Below are positions 12,621 through 27,600 of a stretch of DNA of 64,000 nt, in pieces. Origin of the DNA: Carnegiea gigantea (taxonomy: Eukaryota; Streptophyta; Magnoliopsida; Caryophyllales; Cactaceae); the NCBI GenBank assembly GCA_029747015.1, contig JAKOGI010000366.1:218501-282500 (forward strand), read 5' to 3'. Position numbers and translations under genes: made by a program. Each line of letters begins with the position of its first letter. Position 1 is the first letter of the stretch. Below the pieces are notes generated by a model. That model did no database searches. It was not told the DNA's origin and saw only the letters and a program-made list of their open reading frames with translations.

Positions 12621-15600
12621 ATGGCTGTGAAGTGGTGATCATTTATCTGTCCTGCACAATGTATTTCTATTAATTGTTGTCATCTGTATTGGTTGATGTG
12701 CCTTTTCTTTTACTGTCTTGTTAGGGTACTGCATTGGCATCCTAATGCAGGGGCTACTGTGAACACTCAGATAATGAATGAAATATCACAGTGCATTGAG
12801 AGCTTGAATGGTGTCAAGGAAGGGAGGTGGAAATCTGTCCTAACCTTCTATAAGCCCATCACCCGCGGTCTGTTGTTTTGGCTTCAGTTTGAGATTAGCT
12901 TTGCTTTGACTTGTTGAATTGGAAGTATTATATTCAGTTTGCATATCTAACTGTCAAACTTCTTATTGGGCATTAGAGCAGTCGATGGCAGCTGAATTCC
13001 CGCGTGATTTTCTTGGTCTTTCAATACCTGAACAGTCCAACAAATACTACTTCATCATTCGTGCTCAGCGAATTGTTCTTGAAGCAGATTCGACAATACA
13101 AACAATTATGGAGAAGCTGCAGTCGTACAAGTCAAGAGTGGCCCTTAATTTTGAGGTGACTTTATTCTGTATTTTTGTGTGCTGATGTAGATCTGGTTGA
13201 AAGAACTAGATTTTGTGTTTGATGGAACCATGGTTTGCTTCTCTTGTATAAGAGCTAGTTTAATTGTTGATACTGAGGAGAACTATGTGTGAGTTTGAAA
13301 ATTCCATTTATGCAAGAATGTTTGTGTGACATGAATATATTAGATTTGCTTGAATTCTTACCCTCAGCTTCCAATTTAGTTACTTCAAGTTGCCTCATAT
13401 TCTGGGGCCAAAGTTTGCAAATTTTCCTGTAGGACCCTCCAAATGATGATTAAAAGCAAGGAGTATTAATTCATATACTTCTTTAAAAAATAAAAAATAG
13501 ATAGTTTATAGAGTTGATATGTCATATGAGGCTGCTCACTTGTAACCTATTCCTGACCTATGAGAAGGGGACGGTGGTTGTTCAAAACAATGAGGTATTG
13601 TTTAGTATGAATTCTTCTTTCATTTAAATACTGAGCATTTCGTTGGTGCTTCTTAATTTCTTATGAATACTCCAGCACCTTATAGGAAACCGAAAGTTTG
13701 CACAGTTAACAATAGATCACAACATTTTATTGAGTATTGCAGTCCTCTGTTGCGAGTGCCATAATGTCTGATGTACTTCATTGGTATTTCCTTCCGCCAT
13801 TCTAGCTGTTTCTGAACTCTTTTTAATCGTTGTCCATGTAGGGGACACAATATCGAGTTGGGGACTTTCAAGTGAGAGTGGCAAAGGTCGCTCCAAGTTA
13901 CTCTGAAACTATGAGGGGAATCATTATGGAGGTACTCAGCTATATGTTCTATGTTTTTCCCCCATTATTATTTCTAAGCCATGAGACATTGTGGCACCTA
14001 GAGTTGCACTTCTGATATTCTTTGTGTAGATGACCGTAGTGACTAACTAGCTATGTTGAATACTAGTCGTGGGCTAGGTAGAGATCATATGTTGTCCGGT
14101 AGCCAAACATCCTTGAGCTTCCATTCGTGTCTGGTATTCACAAGGCATATATGAGAAGCGTAAAAAGTGTGTGTCACAAGTCGTAACTTGACCGACTCTG
14201 TCACTCATATGATTTTTATATGTTGAAATGCAAGACGGATGAAGTTCTAGCATCAGGTGCTGAGCACGAGCTTCAATTAGGAAGAGCGCTATCTGAAAGA
14301 GTTCCGATTAGAAAGTTTGATAAATTCCATTTGTTGATTAAGCCGGCTCTCCTGCCTTCGTTTCATGGTGCAATGAGTAAGCTAATGAAACCAAATCATA
14401 GGACTACTGAAAGAAATACATTTTCTTTACACGGTTCACCATTAACTTAGCAGTTTGCCTTGAAATGGGGGAAAAGAAAAAAAGGAAAAAAAAAGTGAAG
14501 CAGATACCATAGATCTTGTTCCAATTCACTGACGAGATGAGTAATCACCTTTTGCAGCATAAAATGTCTTCTCTCTTGATCTGTAGGTTGGCAGGAATGA
14601 TCATTGATCACTTAATAAATTTAATAAAGTGATGGTAGCTCTCTGGAAATATATGGCATAATGAAAGAGGTGTATATGTCCAAACCATAGGCACTTGAAA
14701 GGCTTGCAACAGTGTATTTTTACTTCTATTTTTCTGTGTTACTTGAGAAATCTGTTATTAGAACCTGGAAAGAATCATTTCTCCATATTTTGGGTTCAGA
14801 GTTTTCTATTGACTGAACCTTGAACAAATAATGGGTTCAGGTCCCTTTCTTAATCTTTCATTATATATCTCAACTCCCTGCTGAGTGATCTCTCAGCTTG
14901 CAAGTTCTGGAACAGTGAATACATGTATTATTCCTTCTTGGTCTGTCCAATAATAGATGATGTTGAAGATGAATTTTTTTTTGTTCAACCTGTACAAAGA
15001 TAGCTTGTGAATGAAATACCCCTGGTTGGTTTTGAATCTCATATTCTATTTAAAACAATTGTTGTGTGTGATGTTGAAAGCCTGCGTTTGCCCATACTTT
15101 CTCTAATTGTCTTTTAAGTCTGACCCAGGGAAGCATGAGTGATGGTGATACAGGAGAAGGATAAAAGAGAATTAAGAAGATATAAGTATATCTTAATATG
15201 GGCATATATGAAGTATTTTATCTTCGTAGGTTATCTTTTAGGAATATTATCTTTTCATTTATTTCTTTTTAGCTAGCGAATAATATCTCTTAGATTAGGT
15301 CTCTATTTGTTTCCTCGATGTTTTAGGTTTCTTCTCTGTTTAAACTCTTTTGTTATGTATTAGGAGGCAGAATTGAATCGAATTGAGATATTGAGTATTT
15401 GAAGTTCTTGTGTGTGAAGGTTCCCGTAGGAATTGCTCCTAGAGTGTCCTACATTAATTTAGGATCAGAGCTCGCAATCCTTGCTGTGCCTTTGAGTTGT
15501 CGTTTCCCTTTTCCTTTTCGCGTTTAAAAAAAAAAAAAATCGTTCAAGCCCAGAAGCCCTAGCCGCGACAATCAACCCTCGACTACCACCACCGCCGCCG

Positions 15601-18600
15601 CCCCCACCACCACCACCACCACCAACAACCATCACCCCGAGGTCGCCACCTTGAGCTGACCACCACCAACCATACCCTACCGTCGGCTGTTCGCCGGAAA
15701 CCTAAAATCCCCACTTCGTAAACCTTAGCTGCACACACCACCAATGCCAATTTCATCACCAGGCTCGTCCACCGCTGCCGACGACCAACCCTCGATTCCC
15801 CTTCCCCGGGCGACCACTACCCACCCGCCACCGGTGACCAGCGCTCATGGGAACCCTAGAGCCCCAATTCGCACACCCTAATTTGCGAATTGCTCTGAGT
15901 CTTCAAACCCTAGCCCTCGATTCACCTTCTATCCATCTAAGACTCCCAAATTGACTTCATTCCTCTATTTCCCACTGAAATTTCACCCTCAACCCCTCAA
16001 GCAATTGGGTTGATTCGCATAAGAATTGGTTCAATCGACTGTTATCCACTCGCAACGCCCTGACCCTAATTCGAAACCCTAGACCTCAAATTCACCCTTG
16101 ATTGCCTAAAATCATCTAAAATTGATTTCATTCCTGCATTACCCACTGAATTGCAGCCTCAAACCCTGAATCAATCGGTTTAAATTGCATCAATTCATCC
16201 TTCAATTGTTTGTTCACTATACTGCAAAACCCTAAGTTGCGGACTGCCTTATTGTCTGCAAATTGTAGGCTTTGTACTGTGGTAGAGAGGCCAAATACCC
16301 TCTTTGTCCGTGCTGCCCTGCCACCGCCGCCCCTCCTCTTATTGGAACTCATGCACGGTGGTTCAGCTTAAGCTGGTGTCTGTGGTTGCTGTTCGCTACT
16401 CCGGCTATTTGAAGGCCTTTACTGCGGTTGTTGCAACCATGGTTTGGTGTGAAAAACATCTTCGGGCCTTGTTTGTGATTATTCACGATAAAACACTTCT
16501 AGTTACGACAAATGTTCTATACCAAGTTTCATCTCCTTATGGAGATGTAGAAAAGATTGCCAGATTTTAGACAAGGGGTGATTTTCATGCTTTAATGAAC
16601 TTCTACTCCCACAGGGATGCTATCCATGCTTTTTGCAATGCTGTTTGCAAACTTCAAGGTTGTTAGATTTAAAATGGTTGTGAGTTAGATCTTTACTTTG
16701 CTAGTGAAATCTTGTGGTTGTTAGCCCCAAGGATTCAAAATGCGGTTCTGTCGCGATACGGAAAAATCGCTTTAATGCGGTAACCACGTTCCATATCGTG
16801 ACTAAAACGTGGTTCGGCCAACTCAAAAGCCTTTGCGATGCGGGCGTTTTGTTGTAGATCGGCCACATTTCGAATCCATGGTTAGCCCTATATTCCTCAG
16901 TATATGTGGGATTATGACTTCCTAAAGAGCTCCTTTGATTCCTTCGAAGCTTCTCATTGAAGATTGTAGGGTTTCATCCCTAAGATCTTCTAGAAAAGAA
17001 CCAACTTCTTATTTGCATGAGATAGATCCAACATATTATGATGCATATGATAGGGAATTTATAATTGAGGATAAGAAAGAGGACTCTAGAAGATGAGAAT
17101 ATGGAATTAGATCTTCAAGTCATAGAGTATTGTCAACTTCCAGATATCAAGTGAAACGATTTTAACGACAGCCTCCTTGATTCTATGAATCAATAAGTTC
17201 AAGTTGGGAACTGCCAATCATATGCAAATGAAGTACACAATGAGGGAATGTTCATTCTAGATAGCAATGTGAATGTGGATGCTTTTACTGGGCACCTAAG
17301 GAAGAGGATGTCCAACCATCAATACAAGTGAATGAAGAGTCAAAGATAATAGCAAACAACTCTTCCATTATCCCCCATGAATATTCATTGGACATTTAAG
17401 AATCTGACCCCATGCAAAGAAAATTCAAGAATGGGCCAAGTAGTCAGTATACACGTTGATGCTGAATTTGTAATCCCCGATCATGTTTTCATGGACAATT
17501 CTTTAGCTTCAATGTTAAGACTTGGAAGTGAGCATGTTCACTTATTTATTCTTAATGAACTTCTAGTTGGCAAGAAGCAACATCCGCTTTGCTGATTGCA
17601 TTGCTGCTTGTCTTGGAGAAGTTGGAAGTCTTATAGTTTTTCCATGTGCAGAGCGAAGCAAAGTTGTTTCTTTGCTTGGATCCCTTCTTTCTACCTCTGT
17701 ACAAAACTCGAGGACGACTTTTTCCCAACCAGGGGAGAATGATGCCGGATAAGGATAAAGGAGAATTAAGAATGTATGAGTATATCTTAATATTGATATA
17801 TATGAAGTATTTTTATCTTCATAGGTTATCTTTTAGGAATATTATCTTTTCGTTTATTCTTTTTAGCTAGCGAATAATATCTCTTAGATTAGGTCTCTAT
17901 TTGTTTCCTTAATTTTCTAGGTTTCTTCTTTATTTAAACTCTTTTGTTATGTATTAAAAGGTAGAATTGAATCGAATTGAAATATTGAGTATTTGAAAGT
18001 TCTTGCATGAATTTTCCCGTAGGAATTGCTCCTAGAGCGTCCGCATCAATTGTTTTCCCCTTTGTAGGAATTGCTCTTAGAGTGTCCTACGCCAAATTAT
18101 GAATTGCTCTTTAGGGCGTCCTACATCAGATGACCTCATATTTTGATGACTTCTGTAAAATATGTCTAGGTTTTCTTCTGTAACGTTCTGTTGATCCTTA
18201 TGTATCTCGTAATCTCAATTGAGGTCATACCTTTGATAGATGTACCATTCAGACATACTTTAGTGTTCGCTGACAAAGGTTCGTCCTCCCCCTCTTGCAT
18301 GCATCTTGCATTTTCAGTTGTAAACCCTCTAATGCTACAGGCCCTCTACACCTCACTAAGGGCCAGCACTTCTCAAGACTGGAAGTGGGAAGGGGCTGGA
18401 AGGATTTATGAAGAAAATATGTGGAAAACTAGAAGTAATTGGAAAAAGCTAGAAGCAGCAAGGAGGTGGAGGGTACTGGAAGGGGCTAGTAGGAGTTGGA
18501 AGGAGCTGTGGGAAGTGACAAAGCTGAAAAAAATGGGGCCTTAATTTGTTAATTCCCTTGTCCTGTTGGCCACATGTTTAACAGAATCCAAGGAACTTCA

Positions 18601-21600
18601 TCTGTATCTGTAGTAGCTTCATTTGTTTAGTGAAACGCGCAGATGAGAAATTTAGTCTAGTCTATATCTGCATATTGTTCATCTATAATTAACATCTGTG
18701 GGTTTTCATCCATGGCCTTAATGGTCTGATGTGTCTCTGTTGGTCTCATTTCCATCCTTTGAATTCAATTTCATTCGAGGTAAATTCTATTTGTTTCATC
18801 TGTCACAAAGGCAGGATCAGTTCCTTGATTTGAACTTAGGTTGAAATTCCTATTTCAACAAAAGGCTTCAATTTTGCAACAAGTTAGAATTTACTCCAAA
18901 TTAATTCTACCTTTCATGGCTACTTTAATGTGTATCTGAATTCTGAAGTCCAAAGAGCAAGAAGAGGTCTTTAAAAATGGGAAAAGCATAAATCAAGCCG
19001 AACCAAATCAAAAGCAGTGCTCCAAATGTTCAAGGAAGTTCAAGAGAGCAGGCTGCTTGTTTCATCCTAGTTTTCACCTACTTTTGTGCTACTGTTTTCC
19101 TAATTTTTTTCCCCCCACATCTAGAGATGTGTCATATGTCTACTCTTTAGAAACTTGGTGTCCCTAGTTTTTGGAAAAGTAAGTCAAGCCAAACAAAATT
19201 GCCAAATCCTTGACTTGTGCAGATCTCTGTCCATCCAGCAGAGTTTGATATAAGCCTCATTTTCTCACATCTATTTGAAGACTCCTAAGAGAACTTAAGG
19301 AAAAGACAAAAAATTAATTTCCAAAAAGCAGGGCTCAATTAATCTAGCTGCCTAAGGGCTTGTTCTTTTCATTGATAAATCCAATTTACTAACTGCTACC
19401 AACTCTTAGCAACTTGCACCAACTCCTCCCAATTCTGACCCAAAAAAAACCCCAATGCTTTCCAACTCTAACCAGTCCTTCCCAACTCTAACGAGCTTTT
19501 ACCAATTTCTACCAACTTATTCCAACTCTTACGGACTTCTTACAAAAAATATTCCCACTCATTTTACATCTTTTAGCAACATTTTCCAACATCTACTGAC
19601 ATCCACCAACCTCTACTAATTTCTTGCAATCTTTATCAAACTTAACCAACTCCTACTAATCATTCTAAACATAAAACTGACTCTCTCCAACTCTTACCAA
19701 CTTCTACCAACTTCTACCAATTTCACTCATTTACCAACTCATTACGAACCCTAAATAAAATGGAGTAGCAAGTGAACTCAAATTTGATGATTTTGTTTTT
19801 CCTATCTAACTTTGTTCTCTTATACTTTCTTGTGTTTAGACTTTTGAGCAAGACAACCGATGTAATCTAGGATTGGGAGTTCCCTTTATATTAGGGACGT
19901 TCCTGCCATGTAAGGAACCATATTTGAGTAAATTAAGTTAGGATTTAAGTCACCTGCAATATCTTGTGTCAAAATTCCGAGGTGTTGCACCTTGAGTTGG
20001 ATCACTCAGGTAGCTTTCTCTGATCTTCTTTGGCAGCATTTCTCTATCCTAGGAAAGTTGGAGGGTTAGCCTAAGTTAACTTGGAGTGATGCTTTAGGTT
20101 GTATCTCTAACCCCCCTTAATTTATCGTAGAGTGTTCTTTACTTCACCATTGTTCATCCTTAGGCCATTAGTTTAGGTTGGCATGGATGGCTTATTCTTC
20201 TTCTCTTCTTCTTCCTCCTTTCCTTCTTTTGCGAAATCACTTCTAACACAAAACATACAAAATACTGAGTAAGTTCTAAGTTCATTAACGTCATCATTGC
20301 TGCCCCTTTTGGATCTGTCCTGTTCAAGCCAACGGTTGCCCCTTGATATACATCTTTTTTATCAGGGCCTAAAATTTCACACCTACCCTTTCATTCTATT
20401 GTCAACAGTCAATGCTATATTTTAACTCAAACCCATCCATCCACCCATTAAGCTACAACTCATCAAGCTGTTGCTCTCAAAAGCTAAGCCTTTCCAAATT
20501 CATTTACGAAAAAGCAGAGTGATGCTTAAGAGGAAACAAAGAAATTAAGGACGTTGACAGATCAATTTGAATCTCTTGTGCGTAAGGTACTAACATTAGA
20601 GAACCAGCCTATGCTTCATACTTAATAAGTAAGGGGAAATTATGCAGCTCCTGGTCATAAATGAAGAGGGTTAATGCAAGGAGGCAACTAGGTCAAGTGG
20701 GACATACCTCCAATATTTTATGAGCATGAGAGTGCGAGAACGTGTGTGGGATGGATAATGACCTTTAAGGTCGATAGTTCTTAGAACCTCTATGCTTTCA
20801 AGCCACTTTAATGGTATCCTACTTGAAAAAGCAAGAAGAGGTCCTAAAAATGGGAGAAGCCCCAAGTCAAGTTAAACCTTGCCCAATAAAGTCAAAGAAG
20901 TGTTCCAAATGTCCAGGGAATTCTTGGCCTTGTTTTTTGATGTTGTGCGATATCTCCCCCCTCCCCCCAATCCTCAAAAAAAGTCGTGTTTGACTCACTT
21001 GAAATAGTGGATTCTCTTATGTCAAAATTCCCAACTGCTGCTGTATCTTTAGTTTGCTCATTGAGATGATGTGTTCCTGGGTTTCTCACAAGTTCAATGG
21101 TGGTGTTTTTGTATTCTAAGAGGGTTCAAGAGCGAACACAAGTGAGTTCATAGTGGTTCACAGAAATAACAGAATGTATCTTTAACTCATTGTTGAATAT
21201 GTCCTAGTTTGTTTTAATTACTTCTTGTTCTTCCTCGAGCTAGCTTGCTTATTTCCTTATCTTTGAACACAAGATCCGCAAAATATTGAGTTATTTTAGT
21301 GATAATTCGTGTCATCTTTGCTGCCCTTTCGGTTTTCTCCAATCTGATTGGAGCCCCTTAGTATATATGAAAACTAGTTGAAATTTCCCCTTGTGTACCT
21401 GATGATCCTGACAACAATAAATCATGTAACCAATTCTTTCTTATTACTTCTTAATGTAGCATTGATATGTTCTTCATTTAGTTTGCATAAAGGCAAAGTC
21501 CTCCTTCTCGAAAGGGGGTCTGGTAGTTTTTGATGGAGAATGAGAATTAGATGGAAAAGAAGGTAAAATGAGGTCAATTGGAACCTACCACCAAGATTTG

Positions 21601-24600
21601 GCTAGGATGAATGTGAAGAAAGTGTTTGGGATGTTCATGATTACAGGTCTAGATTTCTTGTACACTTTTAAAGATGTTAAACAAACATCATCATTCTTCA
21701 CTCAAGGGAATGAAGCCCAAGGCCCTAGGTTGAACATGAGTACAGTTGCTGGCAATTGAAGTAGTACTCATTCCGTGAAGAATGTAGCTCTTCAGAACCA
21801 GAATCGGGAGAAGTCTTTTCCAAATAGTGGAGTATGTCTGTGTTGGTCTAATTTCCATATTTCAAGTTCCATCCCTTTTCGTCGACCGCAATTGACAGGA
21901 ATCTCTGAGTCTGTTACTTAAATTCATAGTAAAAAGCACTGCATGGAGTTTAATTACAGGTTAAATTGCCATTTCTTCGAAAGGCTTCGGTCTTCGCAAG
22001 AAGTCAGAATTTTTAATCCAAATTGACTACTTTTCCACGACACTTTGATGAGTTTCCAAGTCCAAAGAGTAAGAGGAGGTCCTAGAAACGGGAGAACCCC
22101 AAGTCAAGTTAAGCACAGCCCAACGAAGTCAGTCATTGCTCAAAGAAAATGCTCAAAGGAAATTCAGGAGGCCATGCTGCCCGTTTTGATCCTAGTTCTC
22201 ATCCAATTTTTGTGCAGCTAGTTTCCTTCTCCTTAGCTGTTCGTCAAATTGAGGGACTTTTCATGTGTTTTAACAAATCTTAGTTTACCTAATTTTTGGA
22301 GGAATTGACTACATGTGGTGGAACGTAACTACATAAGCCAGGCTGAAGAAAATGGTGATAATCATGGTCTGTACAGAATTCAGTCCATCTAGCACAGTCA
22401 TATATCAAACCTCTTTTTCTTCTCACTTTTGTTTTTCATGTAAGGTTCTCACTGTATGGGAAACTCAAAGGAAAAGAGCCAAAATTATTTTCTGAATGTA
22501 GGACTCAATTGCCTAAATTGGGTGAAAATGCTGCAGCAAATCAACTCACTTCGGTGATGTTGACTTCTTTTGCACTGTCCTTTTCTTGTTTTGTTCTGTT
22601 GATATTTTTCTTGTGTATTGGGAAATTTGACTAATGTAATTAGCTTTTGAGTCCTCATCAATGTCCCTGGGTCTAGTTAGATTTGGGTGAATTTAAATTG
22701 AGTTTCCACCTACCCCTCTCCCCAACTTGTAACTCATTTGCAACAGTGGATTATCTTATGTCAAAATCCCGAAGTGTTGCATCTTTAGTAGGTTCGCTTA
22801 TGTGGGGGGTTTATCCCATGTTCATTGCTGGTGTTTTTGTAGGCTGTATCTAGTATCTCTAACTCTGTCCTGAATGTGTCCTAGTTTGTTCTTTGCTTGT
22901 CTGTTATCCATTCTTTAGATCATTTAAGTTGCTTAATTTTTTTGTCTGTTAACACAAAACCCAGACAACATTGAGTTATTTTAGTGCTCATCACTTCATC
23001 CTATTCATCCTTGTTGCCCATTTTGAATTCGTTTTGTCCAAGCAAATTGGCTCCCCCCCTTGATATTCATAAAAACTAGTCAAGTTTCCCTTTTTGTTTC
23101 TGATGATCTCAACAAGAGTAAACCATGCGAGTCTGCGACCACATCTTTCTTATGACTTCTTAACGTCTGCTTTTATACATTCTTCATCTAGGTTGCCGAA
23201 GGCTTTATCCTTCTACTTCCCTACAGGTCATGTAATGGAGAATAACATGGATTCCTTGAACTTTTTTTTTAAAATTTTTTATCGTCAAAAGTTATTTACT
23301 GTCTTTGTATCCTTGGCATCCAACGAAGTTTGCAGTAGGAACATATTCTGTGAGTCCAGCCTATGATTTTTCACCATTCAGTCATTTCTAGACCTTCCAA
23401 TGCATAAGGGCATGTTGTAAAACAAATTAATTTAACGTAGTGACATATTGGAAAAAAAGTGAAAGCATAATGACATAATCGTCTATAAACTTGTCTTTGA
23501 ATGATCATAAATAGTGCATAAGTCAATTATCCGATTGTTCCCTTTTCTCTTATATGTTAATAATTAAAAATTATGATATATTATCGATAATTTTTAAATG
23601 AGATAAATTTGAATGGAACATTAGTAAGACCATATGTGTGGAGGATGGCAGAAGGCAGCTTCCTCCACTCCTTTTATTTTCCTAGAGTTTCAGGCCTCTG
23701 TTTTACCAAAGTTGGGCTACTGTGGGTGCATAGAGGGGTAGAGCTCTCACATCACAAATCTCCTGCATTTACAAGACTTGAATTGGAGACTTTGCTTAAG
23801 GGGAATAAGCGCCAAATTACTTGAACCAACTTGTGTTGGTGCTCCACCTTCTCTTTAAATATAGGTTATTTTCCTCTATTTTTTGTTCCTATGACTAACT
23901 GGGTTTGAAGTAGACCATAATTTTATTATTATAAAAGAAAAAGTAACAAATTCGTTAGATCAATATAGTGAAACAAACAGATGAGAATTCTAGCCTAGTC
24001 TGAGTGACTAGGTCTCCATAGTGTTCTTCTATAACCTAATATCTGTAGTTTCTCATTCACAGTCATTAACAATATGATGTGTCTCTGCTGGTCTCATTTC
24101 CATCATTTGAATACAATGTCATTGGATGTATTTGATTTGATTTCATCCATCACAAGGCTGGAACCTTTAATAAAAAAGGTACTTTCTAGCATTTACTTGA
24201 GGTTGAAATGCCTATTTCAACAAAAGACTTGAAGTATGGCAACAAGTTGGAATTTTCTCCAAACTAATTCCACTTTCCAAGCTACTTTGATGTGTATCCA
24301 AAATCCAAAGAGAAAGAAGAGGTCCTAAATATGGCAGAAGCTCTAGTCAAGTTGAACCACGTCATAGAAGAGCTGCAAATGTTCACTGAAATTCGAGAGA
24401 GTAAGCTGCATGTTTATCCTAGTTTTCACTCACTTTTCTGCCACTGTTTTCCTCGTTTTTTGATCACATCTAGAGACACACCATATGTCTTTAGAAAGCT
24501 TAGTTGTGTCTTAGTATGTCTAGTTTTTGGAAAAGTTAGTTGCAAGTAGTCCAACTCAAATCTAGCCAAAGAAACTCGCCAAAACCTTGACCTCTGCAGA

Positions 24601-27600
24601 TTGTAGTTCATCCAGCAGATTTTGGTATTGAGCCTCATTTTCTTACTTCTGTTTGAAGATTCTTAGGAGAACTTAAGGAAAAGAAAAAATTAATTTCCAA
24701 AAACAGGGCTGAATTTAGTTGCCTAAATTGAGAGCAAAATGGAGCACCCACTGAACTCAAATTTGATGATGTTGACTTTTTTTGTTTTTCCTATCTCTTG
24801 TAGTCTCTTGGGGTTTGAGTAACGTAACTGATATGATCTAGGTTTGGGAGTTCCCATTACCCATATTTGAGTAAATTAAGTTGGAATTTAGCTCAGTTGG
24901 AGTAGTGGATTCTCTTTTTTTAAAATTCCTAGGTGTGGCATCCTTAGTTGGATCACTCAAGGTGGTCTATTCTTAGCTTTCTCTGATCTTCTTGGTCGTG
25001 ATTCTCTATCCTAGAAAGATTAGAGCCTTAGAGGTAGAGTGGTGCTTTAGGTTGTATCTCTCAACTCCCTTGAGAATCCATCCTAGAGTGTTGTCTACCT
25101 ATCCATTATTCATCCTTAGCCGACTATTTTAGCTTGAGAATTCATGGATTCGAAATGCGGCCCAACTGTGACGAAACGGCCACGTTGGAAAGGTTTTGGA
25201 GTTGGACGAACCGTGTTTTCATGCCATGATAGCCGCAATATGGAACGCGATTGCCGTATTAGAGCGATTTTGCAGTACCGATACGAAAACCGAAATCGCC
25301 ACCAAAACCGCATTTTGAATCCTTGTTTGAGATAATTGGCTTCTTCTTCTTCTTCTTCTTCTTCTGCTGCTGCTGCTGCTGGTGGTGGGAAAAATTCAGT
25401 CCTAACACGGAACATACCAACGATCGAGTTAGTTCTATATCCATTCAAGCCATCCCTGCTGCTCCTTTTGGATCCATTTTATTCAAGCCAACTGGTGCAC
25501 CTTGATACACATCACTTTTTATCAGAGCCTAAAATTTCACGCCGACCCTTCCATTCTTTTCTCAACAGCTAACACTTCATATTAACTCAAATCCATCCAT
25601 CCATCCATCCATCCTTTAAGCTCCAACCCTTCATGTTGTTGCTCTCAAAAGGTAAGTCTTTCCAAACTCAAGTACTAAAAAGCAGAGTGATGCTTAGAGG
25701 AAATAAAGAAATTAAGGACACTGTCTATTTGAATCCCTTGCTTGCAAGATACTAACATTAGAGAACCAGCGTATGCTTCATTCTTCAATAGGGAAGAGGA
25801 AATTTCACAGCCCTTGGTAATAAATGAAGAGGGTCTGCCAGAAGACAAGAAGGTCAGTTGAGACCTACCTCCGAGTTTGATGAGCATGAAGGTGAAGAAT
25901 GTGTTTGGGGCGGATCTTGACCTTAGAAGTCGAAAATTCTTATTATCTCTACCCTTTCAAGCCACTTTGATGGGTATCCCAAGTGAAACAGCAAGTAGAG
26001 GTCCTAGAAATGGGAGAAGGCCCAATTCAAGTCAAACCCCAACCAATAAAGTCAAAGCAGTGCTCTGGATGTTCGGGGAATTCTTGGCCTTGTCTTTTGA
26101 TGTCATGCTATACCCCCTCCCTCTTCTGAAAAAAGTTGTGTTTAACTTACTTGAAGTAGTGGATTCTGTTGTGTCAAAATTCCTGATTACTAGCTGGTTC
26201 ATTGAGGTCATGTTTTCTTAGTTTATCCCATGTTAAATGGTGGCGCTTTTGTACCCTAAGTGAAAGTTAGGAAGTGAACACAAGTGACATCATAGTGGTT
26301 CACTGGCTGTATCTCTAACTCCTTGCAGAATATGTTCTAGTTTGTTTAAATTATCCATTATTCTTCCTTCAGCAGAGTGTTTAGATTTCCTTTGCTTGCT
26401 TATTTCCTTATCTTTTAACACAAAACCCAATAAAATATTGAGTTATTTTGGTGATCATCCAAGTCATTTTTGCTGCTGTTTCCATTTTCCAAGCTAATTG
26501 GTGCCCCGTAGTATACATGAAAACTAGTCAAAATTTCCCCTTGTGTCCCTTATAATCTTGAGAACAACAAATCATGCAACCAATTCTTTCTTATTACTTC
26601 TTAATGTGGCCTTGATATATTCTTCGTCTAGGTTGCATAAAGACATAATCCTTCTCCTTCCACTGCAAGGCATCTAGTAGTAAAAAAAGGCGTCCTAGTG
26701 GGTTTAAAGTTCCTGTTTTCAGTTCCTGTTTTCACTGGAGAATGATATCATGAGATGAGAAAGATGGCGCAGTGAGGTCAATTGGGACCTGCCTCCAAGA
26801 TTGCATTAGCATGTATGTGAACATAGTGTTTAGGATGTCTATGATATTACAAGTCTACACTTGTTAGATACTTCTAAAGACGTAAACGAAACATCATTGT
26901 CGTTCTGTAAGGGAATGAAGCCCAAGTGCCCAAATTGAAGATGAGCAGAGTTGTGGAAGGAATTGAGCAATACTTGTTCCAAGAAGAATGTAGCTCTTCA
27001 GAACAAGAATTGGAAAAAACAATTTTCTAAACAGGGGAGTCTGTTGTGTGTCTGCATTGGTCTAATTTGCATATTTCTATCAGTTCAATTCGTTTTCATC
27101 CGTCACAGCCAAGATGCATCTCTGACTCTGTTATTTAAGTTTCATGTAGAAAGCACTGCATGGAGTTTAATTGCAGGCCAAATTCCCATTTGGTCAAAAG
27201 GCATAAATCTTGGTAAGAAGTCCGAATTTAATCCAAATTGACTACTTTTTCTGAGACACTATGATGGGTTTCCCTAGTCCAAAGAATTCACTCTTGGCAA
27301 GAAGTCAAAATTTAATCCAACTTGACTACTTTTCAGAGACATGAGATGGGTTTCCCAAGTCCAAACAGCAAGAAGAGGTCCTAGAAACGCGAGAAGCCCA
27401 AGTCAAGTCAAGCAGAGGCCAACAAATTTGTAGCCAAAAGAAGTGTTCCAAACATTCAAAGGAAACTCCAGAAGCCAAGCTGCCTGTTTCATGCTAGTTC
27501 TCACCCAATTTTGTGCTACTAGTTTCCTAGGCTGTTCATCACATATAGGGACTAGCCATGTGTTTTTTCAACCTTAGTTGGTCTAGTTTTTTGGGTGAAT

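Larger units (their letters stand above)
15146..18128 (+). mobile_element. Non-autonomous LTR retrotransposon
   Basis: Two similar direct repeats bound it: 15146-15456 and 17740-18128. Both start TGAT(A/G)C(A/C)GG and end near CCTACAT(C/T)A. After the left LTR comes ATTTAGGATCAGAGCT (about 15457-15472), close to the TGGTATCAGAGC primer-binding site that pairs with initiator Met-tRNA. Just before the right LTR is a polypurine tract, AGGGGAGAA (17731-17739). The flanks GATGG (15141-15145) and GATGA (18129-18133) may be a 5-bp TSD with one mismatch. The 2.3-kb interior has a CCA-rich low-complexity patch near 15580-15630, but no recognisable gag, protease, RT or integrase, so it must have moved using proteins from another element. 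Confidence 0.83.

Noticed and set aside
18191..18544. 117-aa frame rich in W, E, K and R
   Set aside because: It is the translation of a degenerate GGAAG-type tract.
25116..25572. Frames with poly-Glu, poly-Ser or poly-Ala
   Set aside because: These come from the (TTC)n(TGC)n microsatellite.
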